From contig NC_080046.1 in NCBI RefSeq assembly GCF_012489685.1, positions 42,371,176-42,435,175 of the forward strand: a stretch of DNA of 64,000 nt, in the 5' to 3' direction. The notes beneath the pieces are model-generated. The model was not told the origin of the DNA and ran no database searches. It saw nothing but the letters and a program-made list of their open reading frames with translations. This DNA is from Lotus japonicus. Taxonomy: Eukaryota > Streptophyta > Magnoliopsida > Fabales > Fabaceae. The translations under genes and the position numbers were made by a program. Positions 44,301 through 56,357 of the stretch are shown here, one piece after another (the first letter of the stretch is position 1; every line of letters begins with the position of its first letter).

Positions 44301-46128
44301 AGCCTACAGGGTGTATAATACTCATACAAAAACTATGATCGAATCAGTAAATGTGATTGTAGATGATGTGCCAGGTGAAATGAAGGAAACCATATTAGTG
44401 AAAGATGATGATAGCACTGCAGATGCAGATGTCCTAGCAGATATCCTTGACAACATGTCTAAGACAAGTGCAAATGAACATGAAGATAAGCTGGCTACTA
44501 CAAACAAAGCTCCTTCAATCAGAATTCAGAAGATACATCCTCAAGAAAACATTATTGGTGATCTTCATGAAGGTGTGACAGCTAGGTCCAGAAATCTTAT
44601 TGCACATGCATGTTTCATGTCCAAGATGGAACCCAAGAATGTTAAGGAAGCACTGATTGATGAATACTGGATAAATGCAATGCAAGAAGAACTGGAGCAG
44701 TTCAAGAGAAATGAAGTCTGGGATCTGGTGTCTAGACCTGAGGATGCAAACATAACTGGCACTAAGTGGATCTTCAAGAACAAGTCTGATGAACAAAGCA
44801 AGATTAGTTGCTCAAGGTTATACTCAGATAGAAGGAGTCGACTTTGATGAGACCTTTGCTCCAGTAGCTAGACTGAAATCTATTAGACTCTTGTTGGGAG
44901 TTGCTTGTCAGCTAAAATTCAGATTATATCAGATGAATGTAAATAGTGCTTTTCTAAATGGGTACTTGAATGAGGAAGTTTATGTTGAGCAGCCAAAAGG
45001 ATTCATAGATATTTAATATCCTGATCATGTGTTCAAGCTGAGAAAGGCACTATATGGTTTAAAACAAGAACCAAGGGCTTGGTATGGCTCACTGAATTTC
45101 TTGTCAGCAATGACTATTACAAAGGTGAAATAGATAAGACTCTGTTGTGAAAAATGATAAAGGGAAGCTCATGATTGCACAGATTTATGTGGATAATATT
45201 GTGTTTGGGCGAATGTCAAGCACGATGGTGGAGCATTTCGTTCAACAAATGAAGTCTGAGTTCGAAATGAGTTTAGTTGGTGAACTGAACTATTTCTTAG
45301 GGTTTCTAGTCAAACAAATGGAGGACTCTATATTCATCACTCAAAGAAAGTATGTTAGAGGTATAGTCAAGAAGTTTGGTCTTGAAAACTCAGGTCACAA
45401 AAGGACTCCAGCTGCAACTCATATCAAATTAACCAAGGATGAAAAAGGAGAGTATGTTGATCAGAGTTTGTACAGGAGTATGATTGGTAGCTTACTGTAT
45501 CTTACTGCAAGCAGGCCAGATATAATGTTTGTTGTTGGTGTGTGTGCAAGGTGCCAAGCTGCACCTAAGACAAGTCATCTTCTGTAGGTGAAGAGGATTA
45601 TCAAATATATTAATGGCACCGGTGACTATGGTATTCTCTACACCCATGATACAAATTCTTCCTTAGTAGGGTATTGTGATGCAGATTGGGCAGGTAGTGC
45701 AGATGATAAGAAAAGCACATCTGGAGGTTGCTTCTTCCTAGAGAATAACCTAATCTCTTGGTTTAGTAAAAAGCAAAATTTTGTATCCTTGTCAATTGTA
45801 GAGACAGAATACATTGCAGCAGTAAGTATTTGCACTCAGTTAATATGAATGAAACAAATGCTCAAGGAGTATGATGTTGAACAGGATGTCATGACATTGT
45901 ACTGCGACAATCTCAGTGCTATTAACATTTCCAAGAATCCAATCCAGAACAAAGCACATTGACATTAGACTTCATTTTATTAGGGACTTGGTGGAATACA
46001 AAGTCATCACATTGGTACATGTTACAACATACAAGCAATTGACTGATATTTTCATAAAACCCCTTGATGTAAGCACATTTGACAATTTGAGAGGAAGTCT
46101 TGGGATTTTCTTAAGTGAAGGGTTGTAG
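41343..46128 (+). pseudogene. Degenerate copia gag-pol of the older element
   Basis: ATG at 41343 starts a gag with the ILDGTNYDYWKVHM block. The frame is then broken repeatedly (TAG at 41739-41741, TAA at 42636-42638, stops near 43402, 43550 and 43858, and others). Recognisable pieces: a first knuckle with its second Cys replaced by Tyr (CHEYEGYGHIRTEC, near 42247); a second knuckle CHYCGRNGHIRPY; protease DSGCSRH near 43165; integrase remnants with TPQQNGVVE near 43990; RT with YVDN instead of YVDD near 45189; RNase H YCDADWAG near 45674 and the end region DIFIKPL near 46050. Catalytically dead on several counts. Confidence 0.93.
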
Positions 46129-46356
46129 CAATTAACGCACGAGCAGTTGCTAACGGCTAGTTTTTCAGTAATCAAAATTAATTGTCGTTGTGATGTCAGC
46201 AGAGAGATCATAGCATCATCAAGAAATTGCCCTATAACTACCCCCAATGGGCAATTTCTCCTCATAACTCAACCGTTTGTGTTTTTGTTCTCTGAAATCC
46301 TTATTTCTCTCTCGGTTGCTCTCAATTTTTCTTGTTTGGTTCCTGTCTGTTTCACG

Positions 46357-48245
46357 ATGTCTCAATCTTCAGGAAAGATTGATTCTGCAGATGCAAAGCA
46401 TGTCACAAACAAGTATGGTGTCAGATTCATGGTATGAAAAGTGGCTCTTCAAAGTCCACTTCCTCCAATCTTGAGAAGACTCTGTCTCAATCAAAGAAGA
46501 AAACGAGAAAACTAACAAGAAAGCTGTACAATTCAAAGCCACATGGAGATGGTTCCTCGCAAGTGTACCCTGATGATGTCGCCTCTGATGAAGAAGAACC
46601 CTTTCATGATGCTCCTGCAAGCATCAATGAGGAAGACGCTCCCACAGATTCCGATCGTGATGTTGTGTCCAATGTCGAGGCATCTGCCCCTCAGGAAACC
46701 ACTGTTCCTCAAGAAACCCCCATTCCTGAAAACCCTGGGGAGGATGTGATCACTGAAGAGACTGTTCCCAATGAATCTGCTACGTTTCCTTCATCATCAA
46801 AGAAGGGTGATAAAGGGTCTGTCTCCTCTAAAGAAACCCATTATGATGAACCAAGCCAGGTTCCCACCCCTGTTCAGAACATCTTTGATGACGATGATTC
46901 TGATGAAGATGAAGTTCCTTTGGCTGAGACTTTTCCAGAAAGTGTTGTTGCAAGGTTAAAAAGACAAAGGAAGGATCACTGCAACTGAAGTCCCTTCTGT
47001 TCCTAAGTAGAAGACCAAGCCCACTCCTACTACTCCTAAGTCCAAGAAAGTGGATGTGAAAGGGAAAGACAAGGAAAAGAATATGAAAAATAATGGAGAT
47101 AAAAAGAAGAAGGCTCATGTTATTGTTTCTGAATCTGAGTCAGATGTTGAAGCAGATGTCCCAGACATCGTGCCTGCTGAGAAGAAGAAGTATGCAGGAA
47201 GGCGTATTCCCAAGAATGTCCCCGCTGCCCCTCTTGACAATGTATTCTTCCATCTGAAGAGAATGTTCTAAAATTGAAGTATGTTTATCAAAGGAGACTT
47301 GCCATAGAAAGGGAAGTTGGATCTGATGTGCTAGAGAGTAACGAAGTAATGGAACTCATTGAGAAGGTTGGCCTTATGAAGACTGTTGTACAAGAAGGTA
47401 GATGCTTTGAGAGACTTGTGAAGGAGTTTGTGGTAAATCTGTCTGTGGAAGTGGGACTTCCTGAGAGTGATGAGTACATAAAGGTGTATGTCAGGGCAAA
47501 ACGTGTGAAGTTTTCTCCTGATGTGATCAATAAAGCACTTGGAATAAGTGCTGATGCAGTTGTTGCTGAAGAACAATCCTTGGATGTGATTACCAAGGAA
47601 CTTACTGCTGGGAAGGTTCAGAAATGGCCAAAGAACAAGTTGTTGTCCATTGGGAATCTCAGTGTGAAATATGCAATCCTGAACAGGATTGGTGCTGTGA
47701 ATTGGGTCCCTACCCAACATACTTCTCCTATCTCTGCTACTCTTTCTAGGTTAATTTACAAGATTGGTACTATGGTTCCTATTGACTTTGGCACTTTTGT
47801 TTTTGAACAGACCTTGAAGCATGAAGAAACATGTGCTGTGAAACTGCCTATCTCTTTTCCATCTCTTATCAAAGAGATCATTCTGCAACAGCATCCAAAG
47901 ATAGTCAGGAATTATGAAGAGGCTATGCCCAAGGGTGCTTCTATCACCTTGGATCATCGTTTGTTTTCTGGACCTCATGTCCCAGACATTGCTGTTTCAT
48001 CTAGAAGGACATGTGCTTCTGCTCCAGTGACTAAGTCTGGAAGGAAGGCTATTATTGATGAATTGCAAGCAGCTTCCAAGGCTCTTCAGGAGACTATTAA
48101 AGTGAGCACTGCAAGGAAACTCAAAGTGGATGAGATGCTGCTTAAGCTTCAAGAGGAAGAAGGCCAAGACGGTGAGCCAAGTTCTACTGCTGTTACTGCA
48201 CATGCAAGCACTGATGAAGATGAAGGATCTGATGAGAGTGGATAA
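46357..48245 (+). pseudogene. Degenerate extra (envelope-like) ORF of the older element
   Basis: ATG near 46357 (MSQSSGKIDS) shifts frame at about 46430 into an acidic Ser/Thr/Pro-rich stretch (to 46988), then breaks again to 47050-47271 (Lys-rich) and 47274-48245. The last 323-codon piece carries the conserved globular domain (CFERLVKEFVVNL, KRVKFSPDVINKALG, IKEIILQQHP) seen in plant transposon ORFs and in the ORF at 34375. The conserved domain follows the charged linker here, whereas it precedes it in the young element. At least two frameshifts or stops prevent a full product. Confidence 0.75.
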
Positions 48246-48689
48246 AAGATTGGGGAGGAATCCAGTTCTGAAGAAGATAATTAGGCATTGTTCTTTCTTG
48301 CTGTTATTTTTTTTGTTTGACTGTATTTGAGCACCCTTTGCCAAATTTATGTTAAAAAGGGGAAGTAGCTACTATTATTGGGTCTGTACTAATCTGAAGC
48401 CAACACTCAAGGATTTCAAGAGAAGTTGTGTACTATTTGTTTCTGTGGAAGACAAGTTTAATTATGTGTTGGTTCTCCAAGTTGCTACTGTTTACAAGTC
48501 TTAGTTAACTTGTACTTGTTGCTAGTTCTTCACTGTGATATGTACATTAGGATGCTGTCAAGGATGTGCTACCTGTATGTGTGTTGTGGGTTGCACTATT
48601 TGAGGGGGAGTTTTGCTGCTAAGGGGGAGGTATGTTTATCTTCTCAGATTCTCAAGTTGTTTTAGACAAAATTTGACAAAGGGGGAGAT

Positions 48690-49048
48690 TGTTGTTCTTT
48701 TGGTTGTCTTGCATTTTGTAAAAAACAACCTGATGTCGAAGTAGATGTTGTGTCATCTGCTTTTGTGAAGCACAGGACATTAGTCAGTTACTTGAAGTGC
48801 TTATGTGTGCCCTGAAAATCTAGTGAAGATTTGTTTTGTGGTTACTTACGAGTTAAGTAGTTGTATCGTGGTTCATTTATTATGGGCTGGTTTGTTTGTT
48901 GAGACAATCTCTGATTGGATATTTTTCTCTATTGTGTTTAATGATTGATTGACTTGTAACGCAATCATGATCCTGAAAGATTGCGTTTTGATTTGCTGTT
49001 GTTGGACTACTTGCTTCAGCCTCTGGAAACCCTAGTGTGGTTGCTGAA

Positions 49049-49099
<51 letters not shown>

Positions 49100-49602
49100 G
49101 ACCTAAAACGTGAAGACCACTGAAGCTTTTGAGAAGAAAAGATCAAGTGTTTTAGGGTTGTTATTTGTGTTAGTCCTTGTTTCGTTGTGAACAAACCTTG
49201 CTCATTGATTCTATAAGGAAAAGTTGTGTTCTGTGTTCCTTGAGTGTTAAAACTTTGATTGTTGTTGTTCTTACCAATCATTGTGGCAGTGGTTGAGAGA
49301 AAGTGAGAGGGGCTCTCATACTTAGGGGGAAATACTAAGTAGAAATACACTGGGTAGATTAGGAAGAGAACTATGACATGTGGTGTTCATGAGTGTCTGT
49401 AGTTCCTATATCTTGAGATAGTGGATATCATTTCTTTAGGTGAAAACCCTCCAGACGTAGGTGAAGTTTCACCGAACTGGGTTGAAAACTTTTGTGTTGT
49501 GTTTTGTTTCTTTTATGCCTTTGTTGTTTACTGTTGTTCAATTGTCGAAGCTATTGTTCCAGCATCGCGTAGAACATCTGCTATAAAGGAACTAGAATGT
49601 CA
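48690..49602 (+). repeat. 3' LTR of the older element
   Basis: 913 bp, TGTTGTTC...GTCA, preceded by the PPT AAAGGGGGAGAT and followed by AATTT. It is longer than the 5' LTR mainly because of a TA expansion at 49051-49096. Confidence 0.9.
49051..49096. repeat. (AT)n expansion at the LTR TATA position
   Basis: 46 bp of AT, against 10 bp at the equivalent 5' LTR site (40763-40772). It is flanked in both by GAAGC and GAAGACCTAAAACG. Confidence 0.95.
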
Positions 49603-49956
49603 AATTTGATTAGGAATTCATGCATTCTTTCCTCCGAATGAGGTAACAACCTCATCAAGGAATGTGTAACATCATGTCTACCCATTGCAATTGTCAGCAC
49701 GCCATTACCACTATAAGAAATGCACATCAAGCAATAAGAAGCAGCCTCTTGAAGTGAAGGAGCATGATCATTTGTAATATTTTGAGCAAGAATCTCTGTG
49801 AGAATAGGTATGGCGCAAGATAATACATGCTCAGGGGCATGTTCAGAGAAACAGGCCAGCTTGACAATGACATTCAATTTCAAAGGCTTGGTCCTTGAGG
49901 CATTTTAAAAAGTTTTCCCAATCAAGGTTCATAGTTTCACACTCACCTTGTTCCAT

Positions 49957-50933
49957 TCAACCTTAAATCAATTAGCATAAATGATAATTTCAAAAAAAAT
50001 CACTATTCAGAATAATCTACTAAAATAACAAAACAAAAATCAAGTACCAGCCGAAAAAATAAACTTGTATGCATGGATTGCTGCATAGAAAATACTACTA
50101 CTAGAAATTTACGAGTAAGAAAACCAAGTTAGAAAGCAAGAAACATGAAATTTAGGGATTAAGAAAACGAAATTAAAATGGGAGTGAATCCCACGTATCA
50201 TACATTTCTTCATCATCGTGAGACCAGAAATGATAAAACAGAGAAACGAATCCGCGATAGAACAGTGAAATATGTCAACATATGAAATCGAGAAAGCGTA
50301 AATTGGATGTTGTAAGAAGAATGTTAAACATAATAGTCCAAATTGGAAATACGACCTTAGTCGGAAGAGGTGTGTTAATCGTAAATTACATCATCATAAG
50401 ATTTAATTAGCAATATTACTAGATACATACATAGTAAATGTAATATTTTCAGTATATTATGTTGATGTAGTTATTTACAATATTTTATAAATTATTCTAT
50501 AAATATATATTGATTTATGATATTTATATTATTCTGTACTCACATAATATTATTATTTATGTAAATTATACTAAATTGGAAGTTAAAACTAATTTCTGAT
50601 ATTCAAAATCAAACTTGATGAGATTATTTTAGTTTAATTGTAAAACTCTAATTGGGCTCAAGTCCATTAACTATGGAATTGGAAACCCTTACCTACACTT
50701 GCATTAGGTAGGAAAAAATTGAACCCACATCTCCTCCTCTTCCTTCACTTCTCACCGGATCTTCTATCACATCACTCTTTTTCCTCTCACTCCATCTTTG
50801 ATGGCGCCGCCTGCTACAACAATGAGACGGTGGGTTTGCACCACAAGGGAGGATCAAGAAGGATGACAGTTTGGCTTCATCGGTATCATACACATGGTCA
50901 TTTCTTGGTATTTCACTTCTAACTTCAGCTCCC
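49957..50933. other. Upstream region of the second ARM copy and eroded site II/short-ORF block
   Basis: 49957-50640 corresponds to 15034-16300. 50640-50920 corresponds to 16300-16600, with a decayed palindrome and telobox, ATG near 50802 and an early stop. No functional gene is seen. Confidence 0.6.
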
Positions 50934-51386
50934 TGATAAGTGTCATATTTACCTAGTTTTGATGTGCAATTTAGACACTTATCTTTGTGATTAATGAGTT
51001 ATATTTGACAACTTCACTCTCTTTTGATTAAAACTTCTTAATATGTGAAATTTAGTTAGAATATGCACAAGCATTGATTCTAATCTAAAAAAGTGTTGTA
51101 GGATTGAAGATGGAAGAAAATGCAAAGCTTTGAGTAGGAAATACAAATTTGAAATTCCTGTGTACCGGACACTCCTCAGAGGCTGCCGGGCGCTCCTGGC
51201 GGTCAAGGAAACTTCACCTTGAAGAATGCAGAGTGCCGGACACTCCTCATAGGCTGCCGGGCACTCCTGGCGGTCAAGGAAACTTCTCTTTGAAGAATGC
51301 AGAGTGTGGGGCACTTCTCAGAGGCTGTCGGGCAATCTATCTGACGAAATTTCATATTTAAAGACCCTTTTTAGAAATCTGAAAAA

Positions 51387-51433
<47 letters not shown>

Positions 51434-52282
51434 GAGAGAAACAGAGAAAAATAGAATCAGAACTTGAGAGAAAGAAACCCATGAAGAAAGGAAGAGTTCT
51501 TGCACCCTCCGTCGAGCTGGGAACACGCCGACGACGACACGGCTCATCTTCTTTTTCTCCGTTCCTTTTGTAAGCTTCAAAGCATCCATGGAAATGGATA
51601 GCTAACTTTCTTTGTGTTGGGATTGAATGTAGTCTTTTATCTTAGATGTATCCATCTTGATTCTCATGTATAAATTCATATTTCTATGTGTTGATTTCAA
51701 TGATCTATCTTGCTCTTAATGCTTGTTTTAGAATGATCAACTAAAACTTGTTTTTTGGGTTTGATTAAGTAGTGGAAACTAGTTACTTGAATTTGAAATA
51801 GATAGGATAATCTAGTGATTTTAAGTTCTAGGAATGGAATTAATTTCATTAGTCAAGTAACATCTAAGCTTAACACACCTTGTTTTCTTAATTATTCAAG
51901 GGATTGATGGTTAGAAAGTGAGTTGAATGATCCTTTTTATGAGGGAACTATGAAAAGGATAAGAAATGATGTGATGAAATTCAACATAGGAAGTAATTTA
52001 TATGTGAAATCATAAGGATACTGAAGAGTTAATCGGCGAAATCCAATTCCAACTATTTTCTCAACTTGTTCACAACCTGTTTCATTACTGCTTTTCTTTT
52101 GTGTCACAACGTATCTCAAAACAATCAACCAAACATTTCTTTCTTGAACTCTTTGCTTAAGTAGTTCAGCTAAAGAACAACATTGTATTCTAATTCCATG
52201 TGGATACGACAAAACCCTATGCTATACTGCAATTGAATCTTGAAAGGGATTTGAAATTAGTTGTGGTAAAAACCTTTCAACA
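50934..52282. mobile_element. Solo LTR with 5-bp target duplication
   Basis: 1349 bp with TGATAAGTG at the left and TTTCAACA at the right, flanked by CTCCC at 50929-50933 and 52283-52287. No internal domain, PBS or second LTR is adjacent, so it is the product of LTR-LTR recombination. The terminal sequence resembles plant Ty3/gypsy LTRs (family call is inference). It carries a GA microsatellite at about 51392-51440 and a 71-bp tandem repeat at 51161-51338. Block A has no counterpart. Confidence 0.85.
51161..51338. repeat. Tandem repeat of about 71 bp within the solo LTR, 2.5 units
   Basis: Units start at 51161, 51234 and 51305 (the last partial). The core CTCCTGGCGGTCAAGGAAAC, with CCGGGC nearby, is GC-rich in an otherwise AT-rich LTR. 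Confidence 0.9.
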
Positions 52283-52689
52283 CTCCCCAAAAGCGGGTTA
52301 CGGGAAGTTAGGTTACATTTTCAATCCAATTTAGGTATAATGTGATTTAGGGGTGCGATTAAAGCATGGGTGAGCAATGAATCTCAAATCAAATCATGAT
52401 TTTGACTACCATGGCGGAAATGTAACAACAATGCATTTCAACATGAGAGGTTTCTTCATGAAACACATGAATGTTGTGTAATAAATTATTGAGATGACAT
52501 ATAGATTGCATTCCTGTTATAGATTGAAGTAATCTCCTCTGAAATTTGATGTACTTTGGTCACAAGATCGAAGAGAGGTGAGTTGCAGGGTTCGCTGACG
52601 TGACTACATACGAGACTTAGCCAAAATATATAACCCTAACCACTTTCTCTCATGGGCCTATAGGTTAAGCACTAGATTGTACTCCACGC

Positions 52690-52909
52690 TTGTATATCCT
52701 GGTTATGTCTGTGAAAGAGTTAGGATGTTCTTTGTGGCCTATGCTCTTGTTTTTTTGCCTGTTTAGTTCCTGTTCGGTTTAGCGGGCTTCTTTTTGTTCG
52801 TCGAAGTGCCTTGTTATTAGTGGGTGATCTTCGCCCCCTGAGGGTCCTGTCCTTAGGGGTTTTTTGTGATAATCTATTTATATACTTTTACCTTTCAAAA
52901 AAAAAAAAA
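52690..52909 (+). mobile_element. 5'-truncated LINE 3' tail
   Basis: 220 bp absent from block A, ending CTATTTATATACTTTTACCTTTC plus 13 A. This is a usual ending of plant LINE copies. Block A reads directly from GTACTGCACACTAATCAACATTAC. No coding sequence is present and the target duplication is unclear. Confidence 0.65.
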
Positions 52910-53130
52910 TAATAATCAGCATTACAAACGTCCAAACCCAAATAAGTGAGTCACTTAAATCATCAAGTGGGCTTACTCATGCAATCTATTTGGATTATGA
53001 TTTAGCCCTTTTTTTTTAAACTAAAATTGATTACAAACCAAAAAAATTAATAAATAATTCAAAGATGTTGAGCTGCAAAAACTTAATATAGGATAAAAAA
53101 AATCAACAGAATGAAATAAAAAATCATTGC

Positions 53131-53860
53131 ACATACAAAACAACCTACAAACAATAACTTTTCTCTTCTGTTTATACTAGTGTTTTTTACCCGGGCGTTG
53201 CACGGGAAATATGTCTATTGTATTTGATACATTAATTAATATTTTGATTATTAAAAATATATTAAACAACGAATGAAATAGAAAAGTCGGAATTGATGAG
53301 TAAAGTGGACATAAAGACTTCTCTTCTAAGCCCAATTGAGACCAAGAGGAACTCGTTTCACATTCTTCGTAAATATGAAGACGATAACACAAATCATAGA
53401 TATAAGGAATTATCAACATATTAATCTTTAAAAAAATTAATGTGATAGTAGCACAAATCAGGATTGTGTAAGATATATCATAAAGTATAACATTATTGTG
53501 TTTATTCCAACTAAGTAGGGATGGCAATGGGTAGGTACTATAGTACCATCTCCATACCCGCGTTTTTAAAAATTACATGTACCCGTGTCCATACTCACGT
53601 GTGTAGCAACTCGAGGCTCTCCACCATTAGACAATTCAATGTCATTACATGAAGCTATCCATCTTTGCCAAAATCTAAATCTATGGATGACAATGGGTCT
53701 CAAAATCATAGGGTACCCGCAAAAAATACCCACTATGGGTAGGGTAAAAAACCGCTAAATGAGTATGAGGTTGAGTATAGATAATTACCCGCAAAAAATA
53801 GTAGGTATGGGTGCAGGTATGGGCACTGTAGTACCCAACCGGCCCATATCCGCACACATA

Positions 53861-53915
<55 letters not shown>

Positions 53916-55841
53916 TGGGAATATATTAACAAATTAACTTAAGCTATAGCTTTCAAACTCACTCTTTTTAAAAAAAAGTTTGGGATATATTAATTAACAC
54001 TCTAAAAATAAATAATAAATAAATTAAGATAAAATCAAGAAATAAACCACCTAAATCCTAATCAAATCTAAAATTTAAAAATGTATATTTTTTTACTCTA
54101 AAAATAAATCAAAAATAAATTAAGATAAAATCAAGAAATAAACAACATAAATCCTAATCAAATCTAAAATTTTAAAATGTATTTTTTTATGAGAATTAAT
54201 CTGAGAATGACACGTGTTATTTTTTTTCCAATTAGTGAATATTCTGCACCCTAGAAGATTTTCTTTCCCTCAATCCTTTTGCTTTTGATTAAGAAGAGAA
54301 AAGCAGGAATCCTTGAAGCATATGACATCTTACAATTAGTTGAAGAACAAAATCAATTCATGAAGAAGATTGAAATAGAAACCCAAAATGAAGTCTTGAA
54401 GAACAAAATACCCTCCTTCACCAATTTGAAAGGACTGTGGTGAAAGAATTGTATTTAGTGTATTTGTGAATCTTGGGGTGGAACCCTTGTGAAACAAAAA
54501 ATCAAAGACACATTTCAGTCAAGATAAACAAAAAATGGTGTATTGCCTCATATGTGCGCACTCCAACAAATTATCTATATATGTGAGAAAAAAACAAAAT
54601 AATTCTCTCACCCAAAATAATTGCGGTTACTTCACCAATAAACTTATACTAACAATCAATTTAAATTGAACTTAAGGAAATATATACAGCAAAGTAAGAT
54701 AAGTCACCCAATTGGCATACTAAAACATGAGTATATGCAAAACTAATGAGTTTGAGGAAAACATGAACCAACCTTAAGAATGGGCTAAACATACTCATGA
54801 AGATTAAATGTGAGCTCTTCATATGCTTTCATCAATTTGACTGACCTGTGCATCATTAAAAAAAAATAGTAAGTTGTGCATCATTCACATACAATGCAAA
54901 TAGTATGCTTATACACACATCTCAAACATGATGAATAAAAACGGGCAAAATGTGAGAAATGAATATAAATTCAGGCTATCCTAAGTTTCGTTAATTTCTA
55001 TAAATTATACCAAAATCTGGTTTAGAATGGCTTCACACGCATGGATTTCTACAAACTATACTAAAATCTGGTTTAAAAAAATACAAAAGCGGAAGAAGAA
55101 CAATAGAAAAAACATTACATCAGAATCAAAACATTACGTCTTCAACAATGATTCGTTAAAGGATCTATGTAAAAATTTGTAAACTTTTGGATCAAAACAC
55201 ACAAAATATGTGAAATTTAAGAATCCAGGATTGAATTACGAACAAAGGATAAACTGAAATGACACAAACCATCAAGCACAACATGATAAACTCTTCTTCA
55301 TGTAACATCATCTTACGGCATACCTCTGTCCTGATCGTGACATGTAGCAGAGGTAGAAATAGCAGCTATCAAATCTCTGCGTGTCCGTGGTAGCTTTGTG
55401 GACCCTCAGCACCAAATCAACTACCTTTTCTTAGAATTAGCATTAAATAAATAATAAGATAAATTAAGATAAAATCAAGAAATAAACAACCTAAATCCTA
55501 ATCAAATCTAAACTTTAAAAAGGTACTAAATAAAGGTAGATAAAAACTACCAAAATCTAGCAAATCACAATAAAAAACTCATAAAATCCTGAATTAAATA
55601 AAAATATGAAAATTCAAGCACGTCCGTGGGATGTAATGAAATAACACAAGAAAGGTTGGATTTGAATTGTATTGTTATAAACCTTGGTTTTTCAAAAGAT
55701 TATTATTTTCAAACCCTTTTCGCAACCGTTTAGTGCAGCATATAAGTAAATAGTGTAAGTAAACGATAGAGACACAGTCTTTTTTATCCTGGTTTAGCCT
55801 TTAAACGATAGAGCTATGTCTAGTCCTTGGCTTCATCAAGA
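53131..55841. other. AT-rich intergenic DNA with repeat scraps
   Basis: No gene is seen. 53185-53211 holds a hairpin-like CCCGGGCGTTGCACGGG, common at ends of plant MITE-like repeats. 53516-53860 has repeated GGGTA/TACCC motifs (GATGGCAATGGGTAGG) reminiscent of non-autonomous hAT elements. A segment TAAGATAAAATCAAGAAATAAAC...CTAATCAAATCTAAA recurs at about 54027, 54119 and 55459. All family assignments are tentative. Confidence 0.45.
53863..53916. repeat. (ATT)n microsatellite
   Basis: About 18 ATT units. It causes a false poly-Ile ORF on the minus strand. Confidence 0.95.
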
Positions 55842-56357
55842 TTTCACTATCCAGCAAGTATCAAAGATTTCACTTTTACAAGTATTCTAAAGGACTTCTC
55901 TTTTACAAGTATTATCAAGAACTTCTCATAACCCAAGTATTATCAAGGACTTCTCCTACCATATTTTTCAAGATTGTATGCTTCTACAATGCTCTCTTCT
56001 CACAAGAGTGACAGTACAAAGATTCTAAGCACAAGAACTACAAAGTATTGAGATGATTTTGACTCTAAGGTATACTTTTAGTTCTAGATCTAGAGATGAT
56101 TTTCACTATCCACCAAGTATCAAAGATTTCACTTTTACAAGTATTCTATAGGACTTCTCTTTTACAAGTATTATCAAGAACTTCTCATAAACCAGGTATT
56201 ATCAAGGACTTCTCCTACCATATTTTTCAAGATTGTATGCTTCTACAATGCTCTCTTCTCACAAGAGTGATAGTACAAAGATTCTAAGCCCAAGAACTAC
56301 AAAGTATTGAGATGATTTTGACTCTAAGGTATACTTTTAGTTCTAGATCTAGAGAGA
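55842..56357. repeat. 259-bp tandem duplication
   Basis: 55842-56100 is repeated at 56101-56357 with few differences (for example CCAGCAAG/CCACCAAG, AAAGGAC/ATAGGAC, ACCCAAG/ACCAGG, GTGACAG/GTGATAG). Each unit itself contains smaller repeats built on CACTTTTACAAGTATT and AAGGACTTCTC. No coding potential. It may be part of an antisense LTR. Confidence 0.93.

Larger units (their letters stand above)
40412..49602 (+). mobile_element. Older SIRE-like copia element, degenerate
   Basis: 9.19 kb, flanked by the 5-bp duplication AATTT (40407-40411 and 49603-49607). LTRs at 40412-41277 and 48690-49602. The PBS is a mutated TGGCATCAAAGC at 41280-41291, and the PPT AAAGGGGGAGAT at 48678-48689. The 5' LTR begins TC instead of TG. 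It contains a broken gag-pol and a broken extra ORF with the same domain type as the young element. Stops, frameshifts and LTR divergence show it is clearly older than 20828-39856. Like that element, it sits in the second ARM copy. Confidence 0.92.
20428..49956 (-). pseudogene. Second ARM-repeat gene copy, split into three pieces by two retrotransposons
   Basis: A paralogue of the ARM gene at 13618-15033, in the same orientation. The N-terminal piece is 49608-49956 (ATG complement at 49954-49956; family segment IPILTEILAQ). The middle piece is 39857-40411. The C-terminal piece is 20428-20827 (family segment NVPSF). The SIRE element at 20828-39856 and the older element at 40412-49602 separate them. 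The pieces also carry internal deletions and stops. The middle piece has lost about 100 bp and contains a local duplication of the GTACCACTCCCAATTCAATA segment (near 40010 and 40093). Not functional. Confidence 0.88.
17538..53130. repeat. Segmental duplication, block B, expanded by insertions
   Basis: The second copy of block A in the same order: CNNM-like exon scraps (17538-18040), ARM gene (three pieces, minus), ARM upstream region, site II/short-ORF block (50640-50930) and distal part (52283-53130). Seven or more insertions interrupt it: SINE 18367-18560, MITE-like 19047-19247, processed pseudogene 19742-20300, SIRE 20828-39856, older SIRE-like 40412-49602, solo LTR 50934-52282, LINE tail 52690-52909. 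None of these is present at the matching positions of block A. Confidence 0.8.

Noticed and set aside
48880..49350. 156-codon minus-strand ORF crossing the AT repeat
   Set aside because: Created by the microsatellite inside an LTR; poly Tyr-Ile stretch only.
51161..51338. CRISPR-like or satellite array
   Set aside because: Only 2.5 contiguous units without spacers, inside a plant LTR.
53681..53932. 83-codon minus-strand ORF with poly-Ile
   Set aside because: Product of the ATT microsatellite and a MITE-like repeat.
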